Assembly: GCF_032362555.1 (NCBI RefSeq)
Contig: NC_083509.1
Coordinates: forward strand, 8,331,001-8,395,000
DNA: 64,000 nt
Direction: 5' to 3'
From: Amyelois transitella
Lineage: Eukaryota > Arthropoda > Insecta > Lepidoptera > Pyralidae
The position numbers and the translations under genes were made by a program. The notes under the pieces were generated by a model. The model was not told the DNA's origin and ran no database searches. It saw only the letters and a list, made by a program, of their open reading frames with translations. How positions within the stretch are numbered: position 1 is the stretch's first letter; every line of letters begins with the position of its first letter. Below, piece after piece: positions 41,223 through 54,200 of this stretch.

Positions 41223-43185
41223 TATCAAAAATAACATGTCCTTTTTATCTTTGAGTACTTGACGTACTGATTCTTATCGCTAAAGATTGTTCCAACAACA
41301 AATATTTCACCTCCATATCAAATGGATGACAATGTTGCATTTTCGCTTGTTTCTATGTATATTCTAATCATAATGTATTTAATTTGGAAGGACGACAAGT
41401 GTGTGACATTAGATTATGCAAAAAGGTATAATTTTTATTTATTTTCTTTTTTATAACATTAATAAATGCAGAGCATTTTTTACGTCTTCAAATTGTAAAT
41501 TTCTTTGAGCAAATATTACAATTGGATGATTTTATTATCTTCATAACATTTGTTAATTCGTTAGATTCAAGATATTTTGCTTACACATAGGTATTATCTT
41601 ATTTTAGTGATCATTATGATTCACTCAAAATAAAATAATAAATAACTATGCAAATTCTTAATTAAACAATAACATCTTGCGCTTGCATTGTGAATCATCA
41701 AATTATTGTATGGATGCGTAAGAACTATTGACTGAACTCATTCGAAGACCCTATCATATTTAACATCACCTCGTTTATTTGTAGTACTAATACAAATAAA
41801 AATAAAGTACCCAAGCATTACAAACAACCCTTTTAACAGTCAATAGACATTCGCATTCTCTGCACAGCCCCGCCCACTTCAAAATAGGCGCTTCTTCTGG
41901 ACAATTTTTTACCCTAGTTCTAAATTGCTAACACGTGTACGATTTCCGTTTGGCCACGTGTCTTGGAATTATTAATATATTCTATGGTCTACTGCCGATG
42001 CGATAGAATATGCAACTCGGTGCACATTAAAGTAATCATAGATAAGTTCCAACTTATAACGAGTACATCGTACTGAGTTGCTCTCGATTCGGACACAATA
42101 TTATTCGGACATAGTGTCCGAATCTTGATCGCGTGTAGCTTTGTGGTAAGAAGATGGAAAAAATGTTTTAAACTTCTGATGATTTATATTTCGCTGTGTC
42201 GCACTAATCTTGTCGCAACAGTAAATCTAACTTACATCAAAATTTTATAAATATGACTGCATATTACAATGATAAATCACCTTGAAAACAAACAAAATAA
42301 TACTTTCACTAATCATTAAATCATCAAAAACAATGATACCAGTTTGCGTATCTAATCTTGATATTTACGTAGATATACTTATTTGTAGTAATTAAATCAA
42401 TGGACTTTAATTTATTGTAACCATAAGTCCTCCGAAGAGAGAAATCAATTAACGAAATAAACAATTTTTACTGTTTTTCACATGGTCGTATTGTAACGTC
42501 ATTATGGTCTCAAGATGAATTTCGGCAGACTTTTACTTCTGTAGCATCATTATTTTAAAGGTTTGATCACTGAAAATAATGCACAGGAACTTCTTGTCTG
42601 TCAAATAAAGGCAATTCCACACACTTTTGTGTAATGCTGCGTCTACGTCCGACATTGGCCTTTTGTACTACACCGCATTAATTATGTTAATGACGACCTC
42701 AATACAGTTAATTGTACACGAATGTACCAAACTAGTCAATCTACTGTTTATCAATGTATAGGCCAATCGAACATTGTGTAATTTTATTGTTTGATTAACT
42801 GACAAGGTCCTAATTTATTGGGCTTGGTAAGTACTGATGATAGCAACAATTGTGGATGATAAGTGAAATGAAAAATTCCGACTGCAATCCAATCTAAAAA
42901 GTTTTATTATTTTAATCGATGACTTTAATTTAGTTTTTCGTCGAATCATAGGATTTGAAAGTAAATAAACATAGATATTTTTTTATGTAGAAATAAAAAG
43001 GTTTTACATCACGATATCAGCAACCTGCTTCATCAAATTATTTCATAACATTTTCAGCAACATACCTCCTCAAGAAAAATAAGAAATATCCACATGTTTC
43101 TTAAAACATTTACAAAATACAAAATTGACAAAATGCTTCATAAAAAGTGAATTGATTGGATTGTACCTATATCATATTATAAAAC

Positions 43186-43457
43186 TATACTAATATTATA
43201 AAGCTGAAGAGTTTGTTTATTCATTTGTTTGAACGCGCTAATCTCAGGAACTACTGGTTCGAATTGAAAAATTATATTTGTGTTAAATAGACCATTTATC
43301 GAGAAATGCTTTAGACTATATAAAATCACGCTGGAACTATAAGGGGCGAAGAAATAATGGAAAATGTAAAAAAACGAGGAAAATTATTCATCCTTGAGGG
43401 CTTCAATGATGCTCAAAACAACTATTCCACGCGGACGAGTTCGCGGGTACAGCTGGT
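43186..43457 (+). repeat. Widespread lepidopteran interspersed repeat
   Basis: Starts ATACTAATATTATAAAG, contains GAACGCGCTAATCTCAGG, CACGCTGGAACTATAAGG and GAGGGCTTCAATGATGC, and ends CCACGCGGACGAGTTCGCGG. I recognise this as a very common lepidopteran repeat; its transposon class is not certain to me. Confidence 0.65.
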
Positions 43458-45635
43458 CTCAGATTTAATTTGTGTACAAATATTTTAAAACGATATCAAT
43501 AACGTTTCCCAATAACTGATTATAGGTAAATCCGGAATAAAAACGTTTCGGTTACAATTATTTGTATACATACTATCCTGTATCTACCCAAAATGTAATC
43601 TGATTAAGGTAATTTCATATTTCAATCAACCTTTTATTTAACATATGTATATATGTACTGTACTTACAGAACAAGTACTTTCATCCACTAAGATAAAACT
43701 TCGTTCATTTTTATTGACATAACGAAATTTTTAAGTATTTAGTGTTAGCTGTCTACACAATAAATCAACATCTTTTTTACTCGTGGCGTGGCTTAGTTTA
43801 GTCGGATTAATTTTATTTTATTTTATTATGAAACAGCAAACACTAAGTTACAATAAGATGCAACCCTAATTAACGCCCGAAGGATATATTACTTTGCGCT
43901 ACATTATAGTTTTTTATTACTTTGTTTTTAAAATAATAATAACAAAGGACTTCACCAAGTGTCACTACCTATTACGGAGAAAGGAAATACCTGAATAAAA
44001 TTGTATTGGGCATAGACCGACTCAGGGCCTGTTAAGAAGGAAATCGATCGTCAGGACAGAAGTTAAGAAGATAATAACTGGTCAAGATTACCTATAAAGG
44101 CAGTTTCAATAACATAATACCAATACTTGCCAAAACAAGATATCATACTGTTATGACTCGCACTACCGTCATCATAATATGACGTATATACTGCATAGAT
44201 CAAATTTTCAGTCAAAAACTTTCAGCCAACCAGCAGAAGTTGTATGTGCACTTTATACATAACCCGCAAGCTCATTAACTTCCTTGCATCCAAAAATATC
44301 ACCGTACTCCAGATGGGATCCTGTAGCAGCAAAAACATGTCGCATGCGGCGTGGGAACTTGGGAATTTTAAAAAAATCCTGGCACATGTTAGCGAATCGC
44401 TTCTTCTTCACGTGTCAAAACAAAAAGCAAGACACGAAGCGACACGCGCCACTTTGCCCACTTAACGGACTGTGAAATAAACCTCGTAAAGGATATATGT
44501 CCTACTTTTATTTGTAAATGTTCTTAGGGTCGGAAATAGGATATTAATTTTATCAATTTATGATATCCCAAAGGTGAAAATGCCTGGTCACAAATGAACA
44601 GTTATTACAATGAGGAATAGAACTTTGATATAGAAGAGATGTTTTATTAATTAACACTATAAACAACACTATCGATTTGACCAAGACAAAGTTATCTTGG
44701 TCAAAGTCTTGACTTTAATCATGATTTCATATCAAAAAGTGATTGGAATGGTATAAAGTGATTAAATTAAATCTTGGAGTTTACCTTTAGAAAAAAAAAA
44801 ACAATAAAAGACGATACATTAAAATAATAAACTAAGTTTAATAAATAGATTTTTATGTACAATTATTTTATACGACTCTTATTAAAACTAAGTTTTAACT
44901 AAGTTTTTTTTCATACCACTATACATTATTGAATATTGTATTAGAAAAATTAAGTCTAGACTGTTATGTATAACAAAATTACGATAATTTCTGTTAATTT
45001 GTAGCCATACAAATGTTTTGTCAGATAACTAGATCAAAAAACTTTATCACAATAACAAGTTTTAAAGCGAAATTCAATAAAATTTCATAATTTTGCCCTT
45101 TGATTATAGACAAAATAATATATTCTAAATCTCTGTCTTATAACTAAATAGTAAAAATTCTACCAAGAAAGATAAGTACAAACTAAATCATGCAATAGTA
45201 TCTACTTATTGTATATTGAAATTTTTTATTGAAAAGTTTAGATAACAAATTAACACTATAATAATTAACTGGTAAAGCTTCTAAGTATCTCAATCGCGTC
45301 ACACAATATCTCTTAATATTTTTTAAATTATAATTTATGTCTTGCTCATCTTCATAGCAGAAAAAGGTGTAAAGACTTTTGTGAACAAAATTATGAAATT
45401 AGAAATTATTCAGGATAAAAAGTCTTTTGTATTTAATTATTCTGTCAAAACGTTGACTGAGGAATCAGAGAGGACTCTTTCTTATTAATATGTTATATCT
45501 AAGAATTGTGGTTCGTTATCACTTAAATAATGACTGTTTTAAATGCAAGTTAGATTTTTTTATATTTTTATATATTATTAAACTAAGAGATCTGCTTGTA
45601 TGTATGTATTAGTTAAACAAAATGTCATTGCTGTT

Positions 45636-48600
45636 TCAGACCTGTGCTTTACTCAAGGGTACGTTTTCTGGCTCTTGAGGTTTACATTTACCATCTCTGA
45701 AGTACTCTTCGACTTGCAATAAAGTTTTTCCCTTTGTTTCAGGAAGGTAAAAGAACAAAAACAAGGTTCCTATTAATGTTGATAAGCCATAAAAAAGATA
45801 TGTCCCATGATGACCAATACTTTCAAACATGGCAGGAGCTGTTTTGACAGTTCCAAAAAATGCTATCGAAGTCATCATTACACTTATACCTGAACCAATT
45901 CCTTTTGTTTCTGTTGCAAACAACTCTCCCACCATATTCCAAGGTAAAGGTGATATGCCTAAATTCGATACTATAATATACATTGCCATCAAACCCAAAG
46001 ATATAATCGGCGTGATGTGTCGTATTACTCGTGTATCAACTAAATACAAGTACAGTGCTAATGTTATCAATGACAAGGATGTAAAAATTCCACTAAACAT
46101 AGCAAGCGGACGACGACCTAGTCTCCTTAATAAAACACATGCAAGGCACAACGATACACATCTTAGGACATCAATACTTAACATAGCAATATAAACAGTC
46201 TTTTTGTTTGTATGCCCTCCAATAAGTTCATTCATCATGTCTGTAGTATATGCGCAAATAACATTTACACCAGACAATTGTGTTATTATAAAAAATAGAG
46301 TCATTACAAACAACGGCTTGTAGAATTCCGGTTTCTTGATATTCAGCTTGAGCGCTTCAATTTTCCCTTTTGAATTGTCTCTTTTAGTCTGTTCTGCAAT
46401 CATTTTGTCCAGTTCTGATTTCATTTCAGGACTTGTTCCTCTATACCATTGAAAAGATGCAATACACTCATCAATTCTATTTCTAGAAGCTAACCACGCC
46501 GGCGACTCTGGTGCGTGATATAATACTATTCCTCCAACAAGAGGGAATGATCCGCAGAGGAAAGCTGCATAACTCCAATGAAGTAAAGTACCAAAAAGAT
46601 GTGACATAAAAACTCCAGCTGCTATACCTAAAGACATGGCAGCTAAAAAGAATCCTCTATATATAGGCGAACTTATTTCTCCAACGAATACTGGTCCAAG
46701 TGGACCTAACCATCCTTGACATAGACCTGTTATAAATCTTCCTATAAGTATGAGATACAATATGTCTTGTGAACATCCGATCAAAACCCAACCGCTTATG
46801 AAGAATGCAACGCATACAAGCTGTGATCGTCTTCTACCCAATCTTTCCATTAAATATCCTGATAGAAGATTTCCAAATACTAAGGCAAACGATGATATAG
46901 AGGCTGAAACAATAACATAACGATAAATTCAACGCACTAATTATTTTTAAATTTCGTTTTTATACTACTACATTAATAAGAATTACATATAATTTTACCT
47001 TACCTAGCCATGATATAGTCTCTATGGAGTATTTGTGCCTTCCCTTTGAGTGTTGTAGCTGTGGTATAAGAATTGCTGAGAATCCCGCCGTTGAACCCGC
47101 TCCAAGAGTCACCATGAATGTCCCGAAGCATATTAAAAACTGTAACAACGAAATACAATATTTTTTTTAATTCTGAAACATCTATGGTCTTGGTTTAAAT
47201 GAAATCGGAGATAACTTTTTCATGTTGGAGATATATTCTTCATTAACGTAATTTTGATTCTAATGATGACTAAAGAGAACAAACTCTTTGTTTTTGGTTG
47301 TATAAATTGTTTTAGAAAAATATGTTTTAGCTACTAAAATAATGACTAAGAATACTATCCAAGCGATTTCATGTCTCAAATTATTAATTTGACAATTTGC
47401 TACAATTTAACGTTATAATTAATTATTTATTACATATTTACTGAGAAATGAGTTCGCGACTCTTTGGCACGTGGATTGATATTGATATCATCAAAGAAAA
47501 CAAGATAGATGTCAACTAATAGAAAGTTGTTATCAGTGTACACGAGTTTGTATGACCTTTATTTAGTAAACATTTCGTATTTAACATTTTCCGTAACAAA
47601 GTTGATGAAAGTTAGAAATTTATTAACACCAAATTTCCTCGATTATTTTTTATCATTAAATTTATCATTCAGTATTTTAAAGTAAAGAAGACATTGAGCC
47701 AAAGTCAAGAGCAGATAAGATGTATTAAATCAAAAACAAATCAATCTTAGACAGAGATTGCTTGAAACAAACAAATCTGTGTATCATTTACTTTAGCGAA
47801 TCTGATCGTAAGCATAAAGCATTTTCTTAGGTAAACTATTGTGAAAGACCTATGTAGCCATAGTGATCATACTCTATATATATTTTGTTAATACAGCTTT
47901 ATAAAAACTTACAACAACACGTTATTTTACATTAATTTTGAACAAGGAACTCTGTTTAGGTATACCTATTATTAAATTAAAATTAAGATATATATTATAT
48001 CTCAATTAAAATTAAGATTAAAAAAATGGCCGTGCGTCTTATGTGATAACATAATACATACATATAATCACATCTATGTATATCACTTGCGTGGTAGACA
48101 GAGCCATCAGTCTTGAAAGACTGATAGGCCACGCCACGTTCAGCTGTTTGGCTTAATGATAGAATTGAGTTTCAAATAGTGACAAGTTGCTAGCCCATCG
48201 CCTAAATAAAGAAACCCAGGTTTATAAGCCTATCCCTTAATCGCCTTTTACGAAATCTATGACAAAGAAAAGGAGTGGTCCTATTCTTTTTCTATTGGGC
48301 CCGGGAACCACACGACCCATTACCTCATAAAATTTCTTTTCTATTGCCATTAATTACACAAAATGTAGAATATTATATGGATCCATACAAACAATCACGT
48401 GGCCAGATAAAGAAATAACTTCAGAGACATAAATTGGAGACTGTAATAAAATCATTTATGCAACTCTCTAAAAATGTGAGATTATGAAAACTATAGGTAA
48501 TTCTTAAGACAGTTGCTAGTTTGGGTGAAATTATTATATCCATTTAGATATTAGTTGTAAGAGGAAGGAGGAAGAAGCAATTATTAAACCTATAATATTT

Positions 48601-49435
48601 GATTAGTGTATGAAGCTCCACCACTTTCCGTCCAAGCCCTGTGATGCACTTCAAAGGCCGATCAAAGTGTCATTGGTCTGCTTTTAAATATGCATACCTC
48701 CGGAACCTGTTTTATTTTATTTCCATGAGATTCTAGGGCTTTATCAAGTTATGCAGTTTAGCTTTTTGTTTACTTAGCTATTTGTTTAATTGAACTAGTA
48801 TTGAAAATATATTATTGTTATTTACTTGTTCATGTAACACTTTGTTCGTAATTACCTTTTCAAGTGTTTTATTTTTGTTAAGAATAATTAATATTTTTTA
48901 TTACTCTCAATTAATCACTAAGTAGTCTCTGCCTACCCCTCCGGGAAAGAGGCGTGATTTTATGTATGTATGTATTAATCACTAAGCTTACATACGAAAA
49001 ACTTTAGATACCTATCCTATTCTTCATTAAAAGCTTATTTACTCAAAATATGTATTAACACCTGCTCTCAAGACCAAAGATAGAAGAAAGTAATGATTTA
49101 TTTATGCAGCGACAATAAATATCTTATACCATCCAATATCCTCATCCTTTGAACCTATATAATTATAATAAACATACTTACCAGAGAAATTCTGTTTTTT
49201 ATTTATTCAATTTTTTACATATTTTCACAAACAACTGAAATAGTTAAAACTCATATTCTTACTATAAAAACTCTTAAACTTTCACTCAACACTATCTACA
49301 AAAGTAAACACCACACACCTGTCTTCTTAATGGCGTCTGCGTATCTTCATGGTCAAATATTTCTTTTGTTTCGATTTTTCCGTTTTCTGTACCATTTTTA
49401 TTAATTTTCTCCAACTCGGCCAATGTGTCATCCAT
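45636..49435 (-). CDS. Tret1-like: Tret1-like facilitative sugar (trehalose) transporter
   Basis: Three exons on the minus strand: 49435-49319 (residues 1-39), 47139-47004 and 46903-45636, total 506 residues. Phases join cleanly (GTAAGG donor after TGGCTAG, acceptor TTGTTTCAG). MFS sugar-porter signatures are present: GRR after TM2 (107-109), GRFITGLCQGW in TM4, PESP after TM6 (216-219), TQLSGVN in TM7 (about 292-298), GRR after TM8 (347-349) and PETKG after TM12 (472-476). The acidic N-terminal tail with a TPLRRQ run before TM1 resembles insect Tret1 proteins. It would move trehalose or another sugar across the plasma membrane; the substrate is inferred from the family only. The gene is head-to-head with the first CYP4G gene, 1.8 kb apart. 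Intron 1 (47140-49318) carries two repeat insertions. Confidence 0.88.
48056..48315 (-). repeat. Interspersed repeat family A, near full length, in transporter intron 1
   Basis: Best copy in the window, read on the minus strand: a CCGGGAACCACACG end (5' of the element), CGCCTTTTACGAAATC, GCTAGCCCATCGCC, GGCTTAATGATAGAATTGAG, GGTAGACAGAGCCATCAG and an (ACAT) tail. Unclassified short repeat with a microsatellite-like tail, probably SINE-like. Confidence 0.7.
48910..48986 (+). mobile_element. Short retro-element fragment with 13-bp target-site duplication
   Basis: A 51-bp family B insert (48923-48973), TAGTCTCTGCCTACCCCTCC ... (TATG)n, is flanked by perfect copies of ATTAATCACTAAG at 48910-48922 and 48974-48986. 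A 5'-truncated body, a simple-repeat tail and a duplication of this size fit LINE-driven retroposition. Confidence 0.7.
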
Positions 49436-50800
49436 CTTGATGCACTCCGGAACACTGTGGCCGACTACTTCATGTTGGACGACCCGATCGGTTTTATTGA
49501 ATGTGATTGTACTGAGCTATCTTATCACGACACATTACTGTTAGTCACTATCTTAGACGGATAAACAATGATTTAATAGTACTTGGATAAAATTTAGGGT
49601 CATTTAGACTGAGAAGAAATTAAGCCTTTCTTATCTTAGCATTTGCCAACGCCCGGTAAAGACAGCTATAACTGATGGTTTATTCATTAGAAGATTTGTT
49701 AAAACTTGTACAGTCGGAACACTTCAATCTCAACTTGCAATCACCAACTCGCTTTGAAATATCTCATTCACTAGCTGGTATAATGGGTTGTGGTACCTGC
49801 CTTTGTGATTGATGAACATAAGAGGTTCCACCAAGTCTTGATCTTCAAGTAGCCAGTATTACGAATAGGTACAGTTTCTTAACTGACTCCGAGTTGGTAA
49901 GTGCGGTGCGGTGGTGTGAGAACTTCAGCTGTTTCAGCTTCTTAAACTTAATAAAACCTCTAATGCATAATAACAAAGCTCTTTTTTGATCAAAAACTGA
50001 TCTGATGTTAAGTTGCTTATACCACGGATAATTAAAATGACGTAAACTTTGTTACTGGAAAACAAACATCCCAATAAGATATAGTCCACAGAAAATGTAT
50101 TGAATACTGACTAAAAATAACTAAATAAAAGTAATGTGATAGAATTCAGTACAACAATGTTTGCCGCATAGTAAACAAGGAATTTAATTATTTAAGGAAA
50201 GAAATACTATTGGGAGCCACACATAGATAAACAACTTTGCTGAAGTTTCTTCGGAAGGAGTTCCTTGTACAACATAGAATAACATGGTTGATATCAATTT
50301 TGTACTAAGACTACTATATTAAAATAAACCATTTATTTCCGCTTTAGTGGTTTCCTCGTCACTGTTTTGTTCCCATTGTAACTCAATTTTCTTTTTCGAT
50401 ATTTTTTATCTTGTAAAAAAGTAAAACACGCCTTTGAATTTTGGATTAGCAAGTTTGTAGCTAATTTATAGCTACTCTGTGTCTTGATTTCAGTCCCATT
50501 ATTATTTATAGAAGTAGAATTGAAGATAATAAAAATAAACTCAATACTTAAGTACGTAATCATACTTACATAATAAATTCGGAGAATAGAGCAAGGATGG
50601 TCAGCTGAGATCATGCGAAGGTTGGCGGATTTCCTTTCTGAAACATTGTTACTAATTTGCAGCAAAACAGTAATATTGTATCACGCAGCCATGTGTTATG
50701 CTTGTGCCTCATGAAAAAAATAAACATTGGGTTCATTAATTTATTTTAAATTATTTATATAAAGGTAAGTGAGTAACTTCTTACAATTGTCAAGTCATGA

Positions 50801-51016
50801 CCCCTCCGTCTCATTCCAATGGATGACGTAAAAGGCGACTAAGGGATAGGCTTATATACTTGAGATTCCTCTTTTAGACGATATTCCGGCAACCCATCAC
50901 TATTTGAATCTCAATTCTATCATTAAGCCGGGCAACTGAGCGTGGTCTTTCAATCTTTTGATGACTGTTGGCTATGTCTACCCCGCGGGGGACGTAGAAG
51001 TGAAAATATGTTATGT
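50801..51016 (+). repeat. Interspersed repeat family A between transporter and CYP4G-A
   Basis: Contains GGATGACGTAAAAGGCGAC, TAAGGGATAGGCTTATA, GAATCTCAATTCTATCATT and GGCTATGTCTACCCCGC in family order; it ends about 210 bp before the CYP4G-A start codon. Confidence 0.65.
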
Positions 51017-51122
51017 CAGGTTAATGCTGTTGGGAGAAATTTTCTTCCATATCGTCAACTCATAACCGTTACTTTAATCAGTTCATTTAATCTTCAATCA
51101 TCATCTACAACCTGAAGTTCCT

Positions 51123-51156
51123 GTTGCGATTTTCTTTCTCCCTAAAAAATCGCAAC
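51123..51156 (+). promoter_or_regulatory. 11-bp hairpin in presumed CYP4G-A leader
   Basis: GTTGCGATTTT (51123-51133) and AAAATCGCAAC (51146-51156) are perfectly complementary with a 12-nt loop, about 70 bp before the start codon. A GT donor at about 51162 could pair with the acceptor at 51223 as a 62-nt UTR intron (inference). Confidence 0.45.
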
Positions 51157-51227
51157 CAACAAGGTGTGTGCATTACTTATCACAAACTTTGACAATTTAA
51201 TAAAAAAAAGTTACTATTATCAGAAAA

Positions 51228-54200
51228 ATGAGCCAGTTGCAAGAAGATGCGGTGGTGGAGCAACTACACACCACGACCAAGTTTGCTACCTACACCCTGA
51301 TCGTAGTCACCGCCGCTCTATGGCTGCTATGGAGACAACAGAATCAGTCTAGACTATACAGATTGGGTAACAGGCTCCCTGGACCACCAGCTTTACCATT
51401 GTTTGGCAACGCCCTCAGTGCGATTGGGATAAAAACCACAGGTAATTGTCAAGTTTTTGTATTGTCATTGTACTTAGCTGCAGCTACTATCACTTTACAT
51501 AATAATATTTCTTTGAAATACCTGGTTGACTGGACGAAATCCCTCACACGGATAAGTCCGTCCGTCGGTAATGTATTTTTATGTATTACTTATTTAATTT
51601 GTTATGTACAATAAAGAATTTACAAACAAACAAACAAGTACTCGTATATGCAAAAATGTATAAATGAAGATGTTTTATCTAGCATGCTTTTTCGAATGCT
51701 TAATGGCTTAATATATATCTAATATATTATAATAATATACTTTAGTGTGAAATTTCACATGCCGTTATCTGACTAGAGTCACGTTTTTAGAATTGGGAAT
51801 CGTCATATTTTATATGTACTCTACTTCTTACAAATTTCCCTAAAATCTCAGTCCAGAGTTTTGCGAAATTTACTGATACTCAATTTTCATATTATCTGTT
51901 CAACAGATGTAATAAGAATTTGTCTTAACTACTCCGCTCAATATGGTCCAGTGGTTCGTGCCTGGCTCGGTAACAGGCTCTACGTATTCATCCAAAACCC
52001 TGACGACATTGAAGTTATCCTAAACAGCCAGATTCATATCGAGAAATCTGATGAATATGATCTTTTCAAACCTTGGCTGGGCGAAGGACTACTTATAAGT
52101 AAAGGTACGTAGGGTATTTAAGAGTACAGAGAGTATTATCGAAATCTAACTCTATATTAAGCTGGCCGATTTCTCATTCCTGATAATCATTTTAATTATT
52201 ATTTTCATTGCAGGCAACAAATGGAGAACACATCGGAAATTAATAGCGCCAACGTTTCACATAAATATCTTGAAATCCTTCATAAGTGTTTTCAATCAGA
52301 ACAGTGTGAATGTGGTGAAGAAAATGAAGAGGGAAATTGGAAAAACATTTGATGTTCACGACTACATGAGTGAAACTACTGTGGACATACTGCTTGGTAA
52401 GCTCGGTAACTCGGAATATCATAATACTGTGATTAACAGTTTATGATATTCCGAGTTAAACATAAAAAGCGAAAGACTGTATACTATAAGACTGATCACT
52501 CATATACTTACATTGTTTTCCAGAAACTGCTATGGGTATTACTAGGAAAACACAAGATGAGTCTGGTTTTGACTACGCAATGGCTGTTATGAAGTAAGTA
52601 GGCGCTAATTATTAAATTAATTTTGTACAATATTCCTCTTAAAACAATTGTTTAAATTTTATTTGGGATATCTTCATTTCGAATTAATTGTTTATAAAAA
52701 AAATATTATTGTTTTCTTGTAGTGTCTAACTACTTACATTTATTTACAGGATGTGTGAAATTATTCATCAAAGACATTACAAACTATGGCTGCGATTGGA
52801 TTACACGTTCAAATTTTCATCATTTTTCAAAAAACAAATTAAACTTTTAGAGATTATTCATGGATTAACAAACAAGGTAAATACAAATGATGTGAGCACA
52901 ATTAATTTTCACTGCATGAAACTTTAGATTCTTGTGAAATATTCACATCAATTTTTTCAGGTAATAAAAAGTAAAAAAGAAATATATCTTGACAATAAGG
53001 CTAAAGGTATTGTTACACCTACAATGGATGAGTTAACTAGAACAAACGTCGATACTGAAGCAAATAAAACCATATCCGACAACGTTTTCAAAGGACTAAG
53101 GGATGACTTAGATTTCATTGACGAAAACGATGTAGGTAAGTAAGTAAAATAACACGGAGTAACGTATATTTTACATAAATAGCGATACATATAATTCGCC
53201 TATATCCTTTGCGAGGTAGAAAGAGCCAGAAGTCTTGAAAAGTCTTATCATTTAAACATCATCTTTATTATATTTAAATTAACTTTAAAAAATCATTTGG
53301 TACTAGTTTTTAAACAAATTAATCTTTTGAAAAAAACAAGCAAATAAATGTACACAAAATTTACTTACTTTAATGGAAGAAATTAATCTCTTGTTAAAGG
53401 TGAAAAAAAACGTCTTGCCTTTTTGGATCTTATGATAGAATCCGTTCAAAGTGGAACAAATATAATAACGGATCACGAAATTAAGGAACAAGTAGATACG
53501 ATAATGTTTGAGGTAAGAAGATGTCTGAAATATCAGAAAATCTACATAAAATATCGCAATGAAGATGAAAGCTGAGAATTTTTTATTCACAAACTACAAA
53601 GGTGTTAAATTGTTACGTTTTAAATGTCAAATACTTAGTTCGACATTCCGTTGTCGGTTTTGATTAAAGTTCTTTATGTAAATCATTATCATACATGAAA
53701 AACACTACAGATAAATCTTCTTATTTATCCGTAGGGTCATGATACCACAGCAGCTGGATCAAGCTTCGTATTATGCTTACTGGGTGTCCACCAGGACATT
53801 CAAGATAAGGTATATGACGAATTGTATGAGATCTTCGGAAACTCTGATCGGCCCGTTACATTTGCTGACACGCTGCAAATGAAGTATTTGGAAAGAGTAA
53901 TTCTAGAGTCCTTAAGGTTGTACCCACCGGTACCTGCTATTGCTAGAAAATTAAATCGCGATGTCACTATTGGTAAGTAAATATATGTAACAATACAATA
54001 AATCTTCTAAGACAACCATAACCATCACAATAATATATTCCATTTGAGAATGGGCGGACTTATGCTAAAGGCATTATCTAAAAATCAACCTTTGAGTTGA
54101 ACGTGTGGGCGTAACGTAGAAGGCGTAGAGTAAATTTATGTATGAAAGCATGTAAAATGATTCAAGTAAATAATTAGGTTAACTCTTTTTCTCTATGAAT

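Larger units (their letters stand above)
33386..45635. other. Gene-poor stretch between asense and the sugar transporter
   Basis: No supported gene in 12 kb. It contains a 65-bp foldback (34633-34697), family A repeats (40121-40308, 40841-41222), a triple ATTCGGACA motif (42086-42124) and a widespread lepidopteran repeat (43186-43457). The open frames at 36508-36922 and 44244-44475 have no recognisable domain. Part of the last 500 bp must be the transporter 3' UTR. Confidence 0.45.
49436..51227. other. Divergent intergenic region, transporter and CYP4G-A promoters
   Basis: The two flanking genes are transcribed away from each other, so both promoters should lie here. A family A repeat occupies 50801-51016. 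The open frame at 50333-50665 (-) has no recognisable domain. An 11-bp hairpin sits just before the CYP4G-A start. Confidence 0.5.

Noticed and set aside
44244-44475. Two overlapping open frames of 60-70 codons
   Set aside because: No recognisable domain, no splice support, and two frames are open at once, which is typical of chance.
45829-46194. 121-codon open frame on the + strand
   Set aside because: It is the antisense shadow of the sugar transporter's last exon.
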